Shown here: in pieces, positions 38,547 through 51,020 of the stretch | Numbering within the stretch: position 1 is the first letter of the stretch | How the letters are laid out: each line of letters opens with the position of its first letter | Origin: Scedosporium boydii | Taxonomy: Eukaryota; Ascomycota; Sordariomycetes; Microascales; Microascaceae | Length of the DNA stretch: 64,000 nt | Reading direction: 5' to 3' | Assembly: GCA_002221725.1 (NCBI GenBank) | Contig: NJFT01000050.1 | Span: 145,596-209,595 of the forward strand | The notes under the pieces: model-generated | Database searches by the model: none | What the model saw: the letters and a program-made list of their open reading frames with translations, nothing else | What the model was told of the DNA's origin: nothing | Translations under genes and position numbers: made by a program

Positions 38547-39483
38547 ATTTATTGACATTTGTCAATGCTTTCGATTGTCACAAAGTATACTTACTGGCTT
38601 CACAGCGTTCACTTTCGATTCTAGGCACTGAAGACGGACCCATTCCAGTGGACCTGGCGCTAGAGGTGCCCACTAAGTCAGTGAAGCTGAGCCTAGAAAT
38701 GCTCCGACGATGCCGTGGAGAGGCCTGACGCCACGGTCGTACCGACTTCATGTCGGAATTTCTCATCCACTTTTCAAGGCCTTCTCCTCTCGATCCCGTA
38801 GGACAAACTGCGGCGATCTCCCCGGCTGGTCAGTGTGTTTCTGTCCGCTTCGGCTAAGGAGCCGACTCGCTTCTGGACAGTGCTTGAATAAGGAGTCAAT
38901 GGAGATCCCCAAGGGGTGACCAAAGCGACGGCCTCTGGCGGGAACGGAACGAGGCAACAAAGCGCCACTTCATTTCCCTTGCTTCTCGTCGGATGGAGTG
39001 CCGAAAGTTGCATACAAAACGGAAGATATCTGCGCTGTATTACCTCAGTCTATTCCGTACAAAGTATGTGATACTTCGGACGAGCCTGCTCAGTAATATT
39101 ATGTACTCCTGGGAACAGAACGGGAAAAAGGAGTGGACCTACACTTTGACGGCGCGGAATCCAGGCCAGGGACCAAGGAGAGAGATCCAGGAACCGACCA
39201 GCCCATCACATTATCGTCATTACGAATAATACGTCTCCATAAGCTCTAGCGTGACGCCCGCTTCCTACGAAATAGGATTGCTTGGGAGGATCAGGATGAC
39301 ATGACATCCTTTTCCTGCATTCCCATAATATTTACCGTTTTCTTAATTTACATCCGCTCGGGCGGTGCCCCCCTTAGCCCTATCGTGATTGCACCTCGCC
39401 CGTGGTTGAGAAGGAGGAGCAGGCAAGTGCTTCGTCCATGCAAAACCAGCCGCACGGGGATCCTTAATATCAGAGAGCGTCGT

Positions 39484-39494
39484 GTACTTCGTAC
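39484..39494. promoter_or_regulatory. GTACTTCGTAC motif
   Basis: A perfect copy 1.8 kb upstream of agd3. Confidence 0.3.
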
Positions 39495-40474
39495 TTCTCG
39501 CGGGTACAGGGTACAGGGTACCGAAGGTAGGGCTCGCACACTAACACGTTTCCACTGCGGATCCGGCAGAAATTGGTTAAACGCGCCATGAACCCGAGAC
39601 TTGGCCGGGAGCCTCCTTTCATCAGCCCAGCTCAGCTTGAATTCTCGAGCGTAGAGCGGAACCAGGAGTCCTAAGGAGACGCAAGTACCCATATTATTAT
39701 GCCCCAAATAGCAATAACCGAAACCCGCTTTAACTCGAGATTTCCGTACCCGGTCTTCACGCTTTCCTCCCTACCCAAATCCCTGGAAATACGGCATCCA
39801 TATTTGGGCCCCCGAGCAATCATAGGCGAAAAACCATCCAGCCCATCGGAGGATACTTTGCGCCTCCAACTTCCCACCTTAATCCCGTCGCTGCCCACCC
39901 ACACACCTCATCCATCAATCATGCATGTCTCTGCTGGCAGCAACCACTTTTTCTTCGTATTATGTGACTGGAGCCAAGCCACGTCGCGGGGAGAGAGAAC
40001 ACACCCACATCAGAGGACCGGGTGTCTGCGTCTCCGCCCGGTTCTTTAATCGCCTGAGTACGAAGCACGAAGCATTGCATTGCTTGTCATAGTTTAGAAA
40101 TTGAATCCGAGACTCTCGTCTGAGACCGTCGAAAATAGCACTATTTTTTTTTCTCCGATGAAGATGACGGAAGATTGCCGAAGGACCTGAGTCGGAGACT
40201 GGGTCTCACCAAGTCGTGTCTTCTACGTTTAGAGTTTGAGTCCGTCAGGTACAGGGCACGCGTCCCAGGCGTTCGCTTGACGACAGCGCAAACATCAATG
40301 ATCTGTCAAAGATTCTCGCCAATCACCCAATGCGTATTTCCCCTGAGCGGCGCTGACCTTAGTCCGACCGCCACCGAATTAGAAACCGCCCTATGGACAG
40401 GGAAGAGAAAGAGAGGTTCCCGGAAGCCAAATGTTGTTTTTCAATCATTGATTCGTATTCCCGTTCCAGCCGTC

Positions 40475-40485
40475 GTACTTCGTAC
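40475..40485. promoter_or_regulatory. GTACTTCGTAC motif
   Basis: A perfect copy 0.8 kb upstream of agd3. Confidence 0.35.
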
Positions 40486-41281
40486 ACCATCGACATCGAC
40501 CAAGCAGGTACCGGGAAAAATCAATAGTCCAAGGTTACTGCATTGGTCCATCAAATTTTGGGCGAATCCACAAAACAAGCCCCCCTCGTCTCCTTGTCGC
40601 CTGTCTCCGGGATCTATCTGCTCCTATTTTGCATCGAGGTACCTCGTACCGTCACTCTCCGTCTCTCTCTTGGCCCCCAGCAGCCTTGTTCCCCCTTCCC
40701 CACACCCACCCAATTTTTCACGCTTTTTCCTGAGCGAAGAGAACCAGGGAAAAGAAAAGCAGCCCAGCCGTGACAGAACGGCGTGGAAATAGCGGCACCC
40801 CTGTACGGCTTAGTGTAATCTCCACCGGCGTTTGGCATCCTGTACGCTGCGCTACGAAGGTACACGACCATGTCCTGTCCTGTCCTCGTTTACCACCAAG
40901 CCCAGCCCACAGCCCATCGTGCCTTATGCGCCCATTATACACTACTGCTTCTTGGATCCTTGGTCTGACCCCCCTTTGGGTTGCCCGGCTGTCCCCCTGC
41001 TCGCGAAGATGTGGTAGTTTCTTAAAAGAGCTCGGTTCCAGGGCTGAAAGACTTCCTTCTTCTTTCCTTCTTTACCTTAGGTCCTCCCACCTCTTTTTAA
41101 TTCGTGTAGGCTTTGTTATTCCCAAGGGTTTCTTTCAACCTCGAGGATCATTCCTACATTTGTCACTCGTTTAGACACTCGACCTTCGTTTTGGTAATTG
41201 TTTTTTTGCAGCATCGTTATTTTAGTAATTCGAATCACGAAAATCTCCCGAAAAGAAAAAAAGAGACACAACACCCAAACG

Positions 41282-43878
41282 ATGCGTTTCTTCAACAGCG
41301 CCGTCGGCGCGCTTCTCGCCCTCCAGGCGGGAGTAGCCTACGCCTGCACCAAGACCATCACCGGTACCATCCTCATCATCGGTCGTGACGACTACGATGT
41401 CTCCAACGGTGCCGCTGGCTTCAAGGCCTATGGTATCAAGACCGAGGGCCTCATTGTCCCCCAGGCCGGCGCCACACTCCCCGCCCTCAACTCGACCATC
41501 GAGCGAGGTAACTATGGCGGCATCGTCGTCATGGCCGAGGTTTCCTACGATTACGGTGACGCTTGGCGTAGCGCCCTTACCACCGAGCAGTGGAATGCCA
41601 TTTACCAATACCAGATCGACTTTGGCGTGAGGCTGGTCCGCCTCGATTCTTATCCCACGCCCGAGTTCGGTAAGTTGACGATGGACGCGGTGTATTGAAA
41701 GGGCATGGAAAAACTAATTTTGGGAATCAGGTACCACCGCCCTCGGTGGATGCTGTGACACTGGTGTTGACCAGAAGGTTGGCTTCAGCGATGTGTCTCA
41801 GTTCCCTACTGCCAACCTCAAGACGTGAGTGCCAGAAATATCGCTAAGGATGAGATGAGGGGACAATTAACTGACTGTGTTATCAATCAATAGTGGCGGT
41901 TGGGTCTCTACCACTGGCCTCTGGCACAGCCCTGCCTCCATCTCCGATCCCAGCATCGCCACCGCTTTCGCCGAGTTCAGCCCCGCCGGTACCTTCACCT
42001 CCAACACTGTTGCTGCCGTCATCAACAAGTACACCACCGGACGCCAGCAGATGGTCTTCTTCACCAGCTGGGCCAGCGACTGGTCTCTCGCCTCCAACTA
42101 TCTCCAGCACTCTTTCATCCACTGGGTCACCCGCGGTCTTTGTAAGTGCTGTCCCAAGCTTGACGAGCTCCCTGTTTAGGCAGGTTCTATTTTTACCGCG
42201 GCCTCTGTTTTTATCCTTTTGCCGCCGCAGGAACAGCAAAGCCTCTATCTTACGTGCAGCATTTTAATTAATCGGCTGCATCATGATGATATCCTATTTC
42301 GCTAACACATTGAAAAACGTGCAGTCTCTGGCAAGCGCAAGACCTACCTCAACACCCAGGTCGATGACGTTCACTTGTCCACTGGCATCTACTATCCCAC
42401 GACGGTTGGTGAATTCCGCCTCCGACCCGCGGATCTGACTGCGCTCAAGACCTGGCAGGAGGGCCTCCAGACCCGTCTCCCCCAGGGCTCGCACTTCTTC
42501 ATTGAGCTCGCCCACAACGGTAACGGTGCCATCATCGAGGCCGTGGGCAAGTCCGGCAACACTTGCAACCCCAACGAGCCCGTCGACTACGATGAGATTC
42601 CCGATGTCGCCTATGACTGGATCAAGCCCCTCGGCTCCGGCACCGACATGTGGCCTCCTTCGTTCACCAACACTTATCCCTGGAACGCTCAGTGCCCCAA
42701 GTCCGATGACCTTCTCGCCTGGTTCCAGACTGCCTCCAACCGTGACGCTTTCGCCCATCTTTCCCACACCTTCACCCACGAGGAGATGAACAACGCCACT
42801 TTCAACGATGCCAACCGCGAGATGATTTACAACATCCAGTGGCTCAAGGACCAGGGATTCTGGACCGCCGAGAAGTTCTCCCCCAATGGTCTCGTTCCTC
42901 CCGCCATCACTGGTCTCAACAATGGTGACGCCATCCGCGCCTGGATGGAGAACGGCATCAAGTATGTTGTTGGTGACAACACTCGCCCTCCCCTGAGGAA
43001 CTCCCAGAGCCAGTACTGGCCTCTCATCACCAACTCTGCCGTTAACGGTCATGACGGTCTCGTTGTCGTCCCTCGCTGGGGTAAGTTTGGAAATCTCGAA
43101 AGCATTTTTTGAGCAATATTTTCCCGAATTTGCGACTAACTTGGGTTTTTAGCCACCACCATCTACTACAACTGCGACACCCCCGAGTGCACTTGGCAGG
43201 AGTGGCACGATACCTCGGCCGGCACTGGCGACTTCAACACTCTTCTTGATGATGCCAGGCTCACCAACACCCGTTACCTGTTGGCTCTCCACCCCGATCC
43301 CTACATGTTCCACCAGGCTAACCTCCGCAACATTGTACGTTATTTCTTTCCTCTTCAATCGACATTCCCTTGTACCCTCTATCTCTGGAAGAATGCGTAA
43401 GCTAATGGCTCATATTTAGGACCGCCCCGTCTTCACCATCGGACCCGTCAGCGGGAAGCTCTCTCTTATCCAGATTTGGATCGAGGCCATCACCCAGGAG
43501 CTCACCAGCCTCACCAACTGGCCCATCCAGTCTCTCAAGCACGATGACATTGCTCAGCTCTTCCTTGACCGCATGACTCTTGAGTAAGCTGCCATTCCTC
43601 TGACTCTCTCTCATTCTTTTTGCTAACTATTAGCTAGTCAATGTGAGCCCAACGTCGAGTACATCTACTCGCACGACACCAAGAAGATCACCGGTGCCAA
43701 CCTCATCGCCTCGGGTAACTCCTGCGGCGTCAACGTCCCTCTCACCGTTCCCGGTGACGTCGTCACGTCCACTGGCGGTGTCTTCAAGGATCAGGTCGGC
43801 TCCGAGCCCATCATTGCCTGGGCTCCTCTCAGCGGCAGCCCTGTCACCTTCACCCTCAACACCCCCGTCGATGCCTAA
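41282..43878 (+). CDS. agd3: Secreted GAG N-acetylgalactosamine deacetylase (CE18, Agd3-like)
   Basis: Seven exons encode 690 residues: 41282-41669, 41731-41824, 41894-42141, 42325-43080, 43153-43334, 43420-43583 and 43638-43878. All introns are GT..AG and every junction preserves frame. Intron 3 (183 bases) is much longer than the others (54-85). A signal peptide is evident (about residues 1-21, ending VAYA before the first Cys). The catalytic deacetylase domain shows VDDVH (Asp257/Asp258) and HTFTH (His391, His395), fitting the Asp-His-His metal site of this polysaccharide deacetylase superfamily. The enzyme removes acetyl groups from GalNAc in secreted GAG, making it cationic and adhesive. 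The last intron has two possible AG acceptors; the upstream one would introduce an immediate stop, so the downstream one is used here. It is the last cluster gene on this side. Confidence 0.93.
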
Positions 43879-46800
43879 ACGAGCGGTAAGCTCCGACGGC
43901 CAGACAGAGGCAACGTTTTATTGTTTTCTCTCTCTGTCTCTTTTTGTTTTTTTCCTAGCCCTGCGTTGTCCCCTTTAGTCCTTTGGACCCATGTTAGGAT
44001 GGATAAATAAACAGGAGAAGAGAAATTTGGGAAAAATACGGAAGCAGACGAGATGAAAAAGATCATTTTTGTGTGTATCAATGTGGAGTTTTTCATGTGC
44101 ATATGGAATAATATCTAGTACAGGGTTCATTGGGAACGCAAATAACGGGAATTGTAGATGGGTAAAGACCAGGACACCTCGTTTTTTCTCTTTTATTTTC
44201 TTTTTATTCGATAACAAAAACGTAATTCGAGGGTTTACAATTTTGGAGCCTCCTTTTTGAAATTTGCATGAACGGATGGGTCAAGATGTTTTTCGTTCAT
44301 GGAATGGGAGAGGGTTCTCGATTTCGTTTTTGCTATCTTTTTCTTCTTTACCCATTTTATAACCTTAAGTTGAAGACTTTCGATTCTAATGTGCATGATT
44401 GAACAATACTTTTCTTTTCATCCCGAGTATTCCTGTGCTTCTTGTGGTCGAGGTGAGTGGTCAGTCCGAGGGATGGAGACCTCGTTCTCGTGTCTGTTTC
44501 TTCCATTGGACGTCTTGTAACCACGCCCATTTTCATCAACGTTCTCTTCTAAGTAATGAGGTTGAAATTCCCGAGATACGATCTCGAGGATTCTTTCGAT
44601 CAGTCTGGTATCGTTTTCTCTTTTTCTCTCATTTCTATCTTCTAAAACATGGAGATTTTCGGATTTAGGCAAATTGATTGCCTCTTCGCTCAATACACGG
44701 CAGAAAGTCTCGCCTAGGGACACATGCCGAGCAGCTCAGTGCCGGCATTGCAGAAAAATAAATGAAGAGAATTACGTCCGCAAAGTAAAGAACTTTCAAC
44801 TCGCGTTCTAGAATCTGGGCTCATCGTGCCTTGGGGTTTGGGAGGGATAGATTACGCGGCGGTGAACTTCCGACGCTTCATTTATATACTCCAAAGTCGA
44901 CGTATTTCCTACTTGCAAATGTATCGTGAGAATGGAGTGTAGGTCACGTTAACTGCTGCTAAGTATCTTCAGGTAACTTTTTGTAATGGAAGAATGCTCC
45001 CGGAGCGGAGCGAAAGGGAATGCATATTACTTCCGCCGGATGAACAGACGAGATTCTTGGCTTCCGGGTTGAAAGACGGTGAGATGGGCTTTGCTTTGAT
45101 TCTCCAGTAGGTCTCATGGGCTTCGTAAGCTTTGAACCCGGGGGACCCTCTTTTTATGAGCCAAGATCGAGTTATAGGAGGGGAGAGAACAAGTGAGGTT
45201 TGAAACACTTACCCACCGGGTTTATATCAATAGCGTTTCCCCAGCCGCTCAAATCTGGCATCGAGGGCCGATTCAATGACCGGGATGCTCGAATGGGGCC
45301 ATGGCAGTTGCTTTGTAACATAGTTTGAGGTGCCACGAAGGGGGTGTGGGGTGTTTTTCTTGGTATAGAAGAGGGTGGTATGGATGGTAGAGCTGCTTTT
45401 GGTCTGGGTGGGCTACGGGGAAAGCTAATATATCTGAGGGAAACAGGGAGAAGCAGCACAGGAAATCCGGGGGAGTGGGACAGCGGGAACTGAGGGGCGT
45501 TGAGGCGGCCCGGGAAAATATGGGAATGAGGGGAATGGGGATGGGACACGTAATGGAGATATGGGGAAATCAGGGAGGGAGACATGGACTATGTGGTGCA
45601 AAATCCGGGATGCCGGGGATGTGAAGATTTTCGGTTGATCTTGGTGATCTTCCATGGCTTTTCTGAGAGTGTATCGATAATCGGGCTTGGGGGGAATCGG
45701 GAAATGGTGGGTTGCACAGAGAAAAGCGCACTGGTCTCTGTGTGATCTTCGTCGATGAACTTGGTATGGGGAAGGTACGTGGCACATATGAATGGATGGA
45801 ATGAATGGAATGGATGAATAGGCCCATCGTTTCGGAACCCGGAGGCGTCTGTGTGACGGTCGGAGGCTGGCCTCGGAGGACCGCCCCCGTGCAACCAACG
45901 CGCGATGATGTTTTCCGGCCCGGTGACCGGAAGAAAATACGCCGGCATTGAGCCCCGCCGGTACAAAGTGGATGGAGACGGTCTAGTTGTGTACGGTATG
46001 ACGCCGACGTCTCCTACGAGCTTGGTTGTCTTCATTGTTTGCGGCGGTGTGGATGATGATGATAAATATCCTGCTTCGATGTCGGGAGATCTTTAGGGCT
46101 ATGTGGTTGGCTATTTGCTCTAGATTGAAGTGATGATAGAGATACCTTGAGGTTGAGGACTTGCGAGGCTCGTTTTTATGTTTTTACATGGAACATTCAC
46201 TTTTCTTTCCTGCCTATTTCATAAGAGTCATCGACTGCCTGGGATCGGAAACTCCACGATGATCCTATCTCCGATGCTCTGATGTGAATCTGATTGAACA
46301 TGATCGTGGTGTCCGCAGCCTCGGTCACAATGCCTTCAGTATTATCTTGCGAGGTCTTTAGGTTCGCAGAGCTACGATGAGAATCTCAGCAAGCCGGTGT
46401 CGACTATTGAAGTTCAGGTTCGGTGCCATGGCTGATGACGGTTCCCATTTCGTTCGCTGCAACAGTCTCTCCATGGCAACTTTCTAAATAGAGGAGAAAG
46501 TGGGATCGGAAGGGGTGTTATTTGGCATTACTACAAATTGGCATCATGTCGCCAAACACGCCGTCAGCCTTCGCAACCAGGCGGCGCGATACGCGCTTCC
46601 CGGCTCACATCGTTCTGGACAGAGAGGAATGTACTCCGAGGAAGCCATACGGATTTCACTGAGATGAGTGCGACGATACCAACGTGGACTAAGATTTCTG
46701 CGGCTTTGGCGAGCATATTTTCCCTGCCCGATAGAATGATAGCAACGGCGGAGCAGCCGTGACGCCGATATTGGATCGGATCAGTTAATCCTGAGCTTGA

Positions 46801-49321
46801 AGAAGTCCCTTCAGAGAACCGGTGTGTGTCATTCAAGCTTTTTGAGACCACGCTCGTTATCAAGAACGCGGACGGATGGACATTCTGTCTGGGCGCTTCC
46901 TACATATCCCGGCCTCTATCGTAATATTGAGGCATGGCGCTGGCGATCTGGGCTAGGTTGTGTCCTAGGGAGGACATCTCGGCTTCAATCCTGATTGCTA
47001 GGGAGTCCTGGTTTACTGCTTGTCATTACCCGGCGTCTCCTGCATCGCTCTTTTGAATGGTATTCTATCCAGCGGCTTGGGACCCATATCTGTGATTGAA
47101 AGGAGAGGAAGATTTCACGGACACACAATCTCTCTACCTTTAGCGTAATGGTTCTCCTGGACTAGAAGCCGCTGGAATGGGAACCTGATGGATAGGACTG
47201 GCCGTATACATTTCGCGTGGTGATCGTGCAAGAGACCCCCCTAGAAAATGGAGTATTCGCCTGTTCGATCGTAGCAGAAGGGCCGAGGAGATGTTGGTGG
47301 AATATGGTCCCCCAGTTTTGTCCCTGTGGGATCGCGTTGTCGACGACGCATTTGTATAAATTGGAATTCTCAGTCTCAATCAATCCCCACCTTCACATTG
47401 TCTTCACCGCGAGCCTGGTTGTTTCTATGCTGTTATACCGCGGGGACGCGAGGTTTATTAACTGGAAGCTTCAATGATTCCATCAACAAGTTACGCGGGA
47501 CTCTACCAAAGCTGCTGGTCACAACTCTGAAGATGGAAATTGAGGATTAGAGAGGCGATAATCCTACACTCAGTCCTCTGCGCCCCCAAGATGGCCGCAT
47601 TTACATCCCATCGGACCTCACGGCTGACTTGCCATGACCACGATCACGGCAAGCGCCAATCATCGTTGCCTCCGAGGTAGCGTTTGATATCGGAGAAGGA
47701 ATAATCATCTTGGCACATCGTTGGAAATAACCCCGAAAGGTTCGGGGGAGGGAGAGGGGTGAGGCCATGATTTGGAACCCATCATAAACGTTGGCGGACG
47801 GGATGGGATACGGAGTATGTTAAAAGAGAACGGTAGATTCGAGGGGGTGTCGTTCGAGCTGTATACCCCAATGAAAGATCACGTCTCAGCACCTACGTGG
47901 TTACAGTTGGTTGGGTGAACTATCTAGATCAGTGACGTCGATATGGTAACATGTTTGTGCGCGCTGGAGGGCGGGGAATCTACGTCGTCCGTCGAAGGGA
48001 CGGCGTGTAAAGCAGCATCCGTGTAGCATGGGGGGTTTCGAGTCATCATCCCGGCCACTCGTCATTCACCCTGGTTATATTTAGACATTGACGTGATGAG
48101 TCGTCGGTCTGGTGGCCAGCTCTCATTGGTAGAGGACCGGAAAGGGCACGCTGGGTCCGGCCGAGACCAACTCACGCCTCCAGGACGCGTTTCATGGGGT
48201 GTTTATCACCTGGGGTCGTAGTGGGCCGTGGGCCGTGGCCTCTAGCTACTCGCAATAGACGCGGATGGCATCTAGGCCAGCCTCATGGTTTATCTGCGTT
48301 GCGGGGTTATCCCCTTTACTGGCGTCCGAGGAAACCGGGGGATGTGAAAAGCAGCGACTGCGCCATTGTATGCCAGCGAGCTTGGCCAGCGTTAACACTT
48401 GGTGACATGTTGGGTACCTGGGGCTACACGTCTCCGACGGGGGGTGATCCCTATTGCTAGCATCACAAGGTCGACCGTTTCGTCATGGCGTGGGACGTAG
48501 ATGCGAAGCGCCCAACTTACTAGTCCAAACGCGACGGATGAGCATGCGGGGGAAAGTATAGCGACCTCTGACATGGTCATTGAAGACGAGAGTCGCCATC
48601 GTCTCGACAACCTAACGAAAACGGATAATTGCCTCATCCCTCCGTATCGGAACCGAGTATAACGACGTCATACAGACACGACACGCCTCGTATGTTGTAT
48701 TCCTCGGCGTCGTATCCTGGCTTGTATTCTGGCCCGAGGATCTAGGGGTGTCTCGCTCTGCGGTATTCAAAAAGGCGTTGCCAGCGAAACCAAACGACGA
48801 AACATGCCGAAATATATCGGTTCTCGACGCGGCGGCAATCACCACATATGCCGCCGAGGACTCGCCGGGGACATGGCCCGCGTAGCCGTGGTGGGATTTC
48901 GCAATGATCCCTCACGGAAAATCAGCATGCTTTTCAGGGTCGAACGGGTGAGCGGCGCCGCGCAGAATAGCGTTGGCCGTCTATCGCATCCCAATAATGT
49001 CGTCAAGTCGCCGCCGATTCGTGGCATGCCGACTTCGAGAAATATGTAGAACAAGTTCGCTCGATTGATCGCGTGTTTCGCAGACGTGGCATCGCGATCG
49101 TCTCGGGCTTGATTCAGGAGTCGAGATCCGACAACGGATGGAAGGAGGTAGCGCGTCAACGATTCAATTCGAGGATAGGATAGAAATGGAAGGGAAGGAG
49201 AGCGTAATTCTAGGAGGAGGCGAGCCAAAGAGAAGATGAGGTCAGGAGAAGAGGGAGAGCGAAGGAGGATGGAACAGAAAAAAAAAAAAAAAAAATTGGA
49301 GCAAAGGAAAAAAAGTAGATA
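43879..49321. other. 5.4-kb spacer right of agd3 without recognised genes
   Basis: Several modest open frames exist, for example 45589-46035 minus (148 codons), but none shows a domain or convincing exon structure. A minus-strand fragment at 48392-48637 has a hydrophobic stretch followed by RIYVPRHDE, faintly like the first helices of fungal rhodopsin-like membrane proteins. It cannot be extended. A poly-A run lies at about 49271-49289. Confidence 0.45.
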
Positions 49322-49423
49322 TGATAAGAGTGAGATTCGAACTCACGCCCAGTTTCCTGGACCAGGAATTTACTTGTTAAGGTAACCTTAACCTGGCGCC
49401 TTAGACCGCTCGGCCATCTTACC
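49322..49423 (-). tRNA. tRNA-Leu (anticodon AAG) with an 18-base intron
   Basis: The minus strand folds as a class II tRNA. The acceptor stem is GGTAAGA paired with TCTTATC, with discriminator A. The D arm GCCGAGCGGTCTAAGGC follows, then an anticodon stem CCAGG/CCTGG, a variable arm with CCAG/CTGG, and a T arm GTGAG-TTCGAAT-CTCAC. The anticodon loop reads TT-AAG-G and is followed by an intron of about 18 bases at the usual 37/38 position. The intron contains CCTTAA, complementary to the anticodon loop. The mature length is about 84 bases before CCA addition. Confidence 0.95.
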
Positions 49424-50025
49424 ATGTTGATTGGTTGCTAGGTATTTCTGAGTTAGGAGCTATGTACTACGGTAAAGGCCGTGTATTTCATGTAGGGTGC
49501 ACGTGACAATGGCGGGGTGATGACATGTCAAATACGCCTTTCGTGCTTTTGGAGTGCAATTGTACAAAGTACTTCGCCTGGCTTTGATATTGGCAGCTGC
49601 AGCAGCCGGAAACAAACATCGAGAGAGAGAGAGAGATGGATTCGTCTCTCCAGATGCAAGTGGGGTGGTCGAGTCTGAGTCTTGGAAAGGAAAGGGCCAT
49701 TGATGATTGATGGTATGATTGATGTGGGCGAGACTGTGGTGCTGTATTGGCCACGGGCAGGCTGTCTTCGAAGAAGAAGGGCGATCCGTCAAGCAGGCCG
49801 GCCGAATGCCTTGCTCTACGTAGTAGATATCAGACGCTTCCTGGATATATGTCTCCAGGGCCTATTGATCCATCGTAACTTATTAGACAGAGGCGTGCGC
49901 ATCTGAATATGCTCAATTGTTGCTGGCTTGCTATGCAAACGCCGCAAACACTGACGATCTTGATCTATGAAACCTTGACGTGACCATGACCATCCCGCTG
50001 TCACAATCCGTCATCTATCTACCCT
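49424..50025. other. Spacer between tRNA-Leu and the GNAT gene
   Basis: No gene is recognised. It contains a short (GA)n run at about 49619-49636. Confidence 0.5.
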
Positions 50026-50556
50026 CTATAACGCCTTCAACATGATATAATCCGTCTGCGCATCACTGCCCAGATAAAACGTATGCTCTCCCACCCTCTT
50101 ATACCCCCACTTCTCATACGCCCTCCGCGCAACATGATTCTCCTCCCAAACCCCCAACCACAAATGCCTAAACCCGCCCCCCCTCGCCAGATCCTCCACC
50201 GCCCTCGCAAGCAACCCGCCGATCCCCGTCCCCAGCGCCGAGGCATCTACGTAGAGCCTGTGCAGCTCGGCCTTGTCCGGCACATTGTCGACGCAGGGTT
50301 CGCTCGTGCCCTTCGTCAGCGTGGCGTAGCCTTTGACTCTGCCCTCCGCGTCAACGGCTACGAGGGATTCCCGTGAAGGATGCTGAAGGTGCGCGGTGAC
50401 GCCTTCGATGGAGTAGTTCTCGTCGAGGTACTTTTGTACGTCGGCTTCGGGGGCCGAGTGGCCGAAGGTTTTGCGGAAAACTTCGGCGCCGAACGCCGCT
50501 ATTTGCGGGGCATCGGATAGGGTTGCTTTCCGGACGGTGTGTGTTTGCTTTGACAT
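50026..50556 (-). CDS. GNAT-family N-acetyltransferase
   Basis: A single exon from a true ATG encodes 176 residues. The fold order of GNAT enzymes is visible. An N-terminal VRKATLSDAPQIAAF strand-helix is followed by a central strand ELHRLYVD and the acetyl-CoA pyrophosphate loop ALGTGIGG (motif A, about residues 108-115). Motif B follows around WLGVWEENHVARRAYEKWGYKRVG. The length is typical for stand-alone GNATs. The substrate cannot be told; small amines or protein N-termini are common in the family. Upstream DNA of this gene has a degraded duplicate at about 53.6-53.9 kb. Confidence 0.85.
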   Translation of the reverse strand: MSKQTHTVRKATLSDAPQIAAFGAEVFRKTFGHSAPEADVQKYLDENYSIEGVTAHLQHPSRESLVAVDAEGRVKGYATLTKGTSEPCVDNVPDKAELHRLYVDASALGTGIGGLLARAVEDLARGGGFRHLWLGVWEENHVARRAYEKWGYKRVGEHTFYLGSDAQTDYIMLKAL

Positions 50557-50671
50557 GGTTCTGATGAAGTCCGTGGATCCCGCCGGGGGGGGGGAGGAGT
50601 GGCTAGTGGAGATTTTGGGGCGAGTTGGAATCCTAATTTGACTTGGATGACAGCTTCGATGGTGGTGCTGT

Positions 50672-51020
50672 GAGTTGGGTAGGACTGTTCTGTTGCCGTG
50701 AGGTGCACGCGGATATGTGGCTTGTGTGTGAGAGGGAGTGTGAGAGTGTGAGAGGGAGAACGTGAGAGAGTTGAGATCGAAATTTCCAATGTGTCCGGGC
50801 CGGAGATCGGAGATCGGCTCGGAACCGTCAGCCTGCGGCTACCCACGGTTGGCTACCCCGGAGCTAACGGAAACACCCCACGGATGGGATAATGTTACTT
50901 GGAGTATTCAATCACTTTGACTTATTTACTCATGGCAGACGGGATCTGCAGTTGGCAGCTCCAGGAGGTTTTACGAGAGGATGCCAGAATTGTGTGGCTC
51001 AAGTAGTTTCCGATGAAGCC
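50672..51020. repeat. Upstream region of the GNAT gene, duplicated at 53.6-53.9 kb
   Basis: This segment aligns in the same orientation with about 53595-53903. Shared landmarks in order include GTTGAGAT, TGCGGCTAC, GAGCTAA, ATGG-AGA-GG and GATGAAGCC. It seems to be the better-preserved copy; the partner shows many C-to-T and G-to-A type differences. Confidence 0.6.

Larger units (their letters stand above)
34984..41281. other. 6.3-kb divergent spacer between ega3 and agd3
   Basis: No gene is recognised on either strand. The spacer contains a GACA microsatellite (36516-36562), a CA repeat (38023-38042) and three perfect GTAC-N3-GTAC motifs within the 2.8 kb before agd3. A CT-rich leader lies immediately before agd3 (about 41050-41100). 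The leader of ega3 on the minus strand is likewise pyrimidine-rich (about 35140-35330). Confidence 0.55.

Noticed and set aside
45589..46035. 148-codon minus-strand frame starting MKTTKLVGD
   Set aside because: The first half looks mildly protein-like, but the rest is His/Pro/Ser-rich with overlapping open frames. No family is recognised.
48392..48637. Possible remnant of a fungal rhodopsin-like membrane protein (minus strand)
   Set aside because: Only one hydrophobic helix and a short RIYV motif resemble the family; flanking frames do not continue the match.
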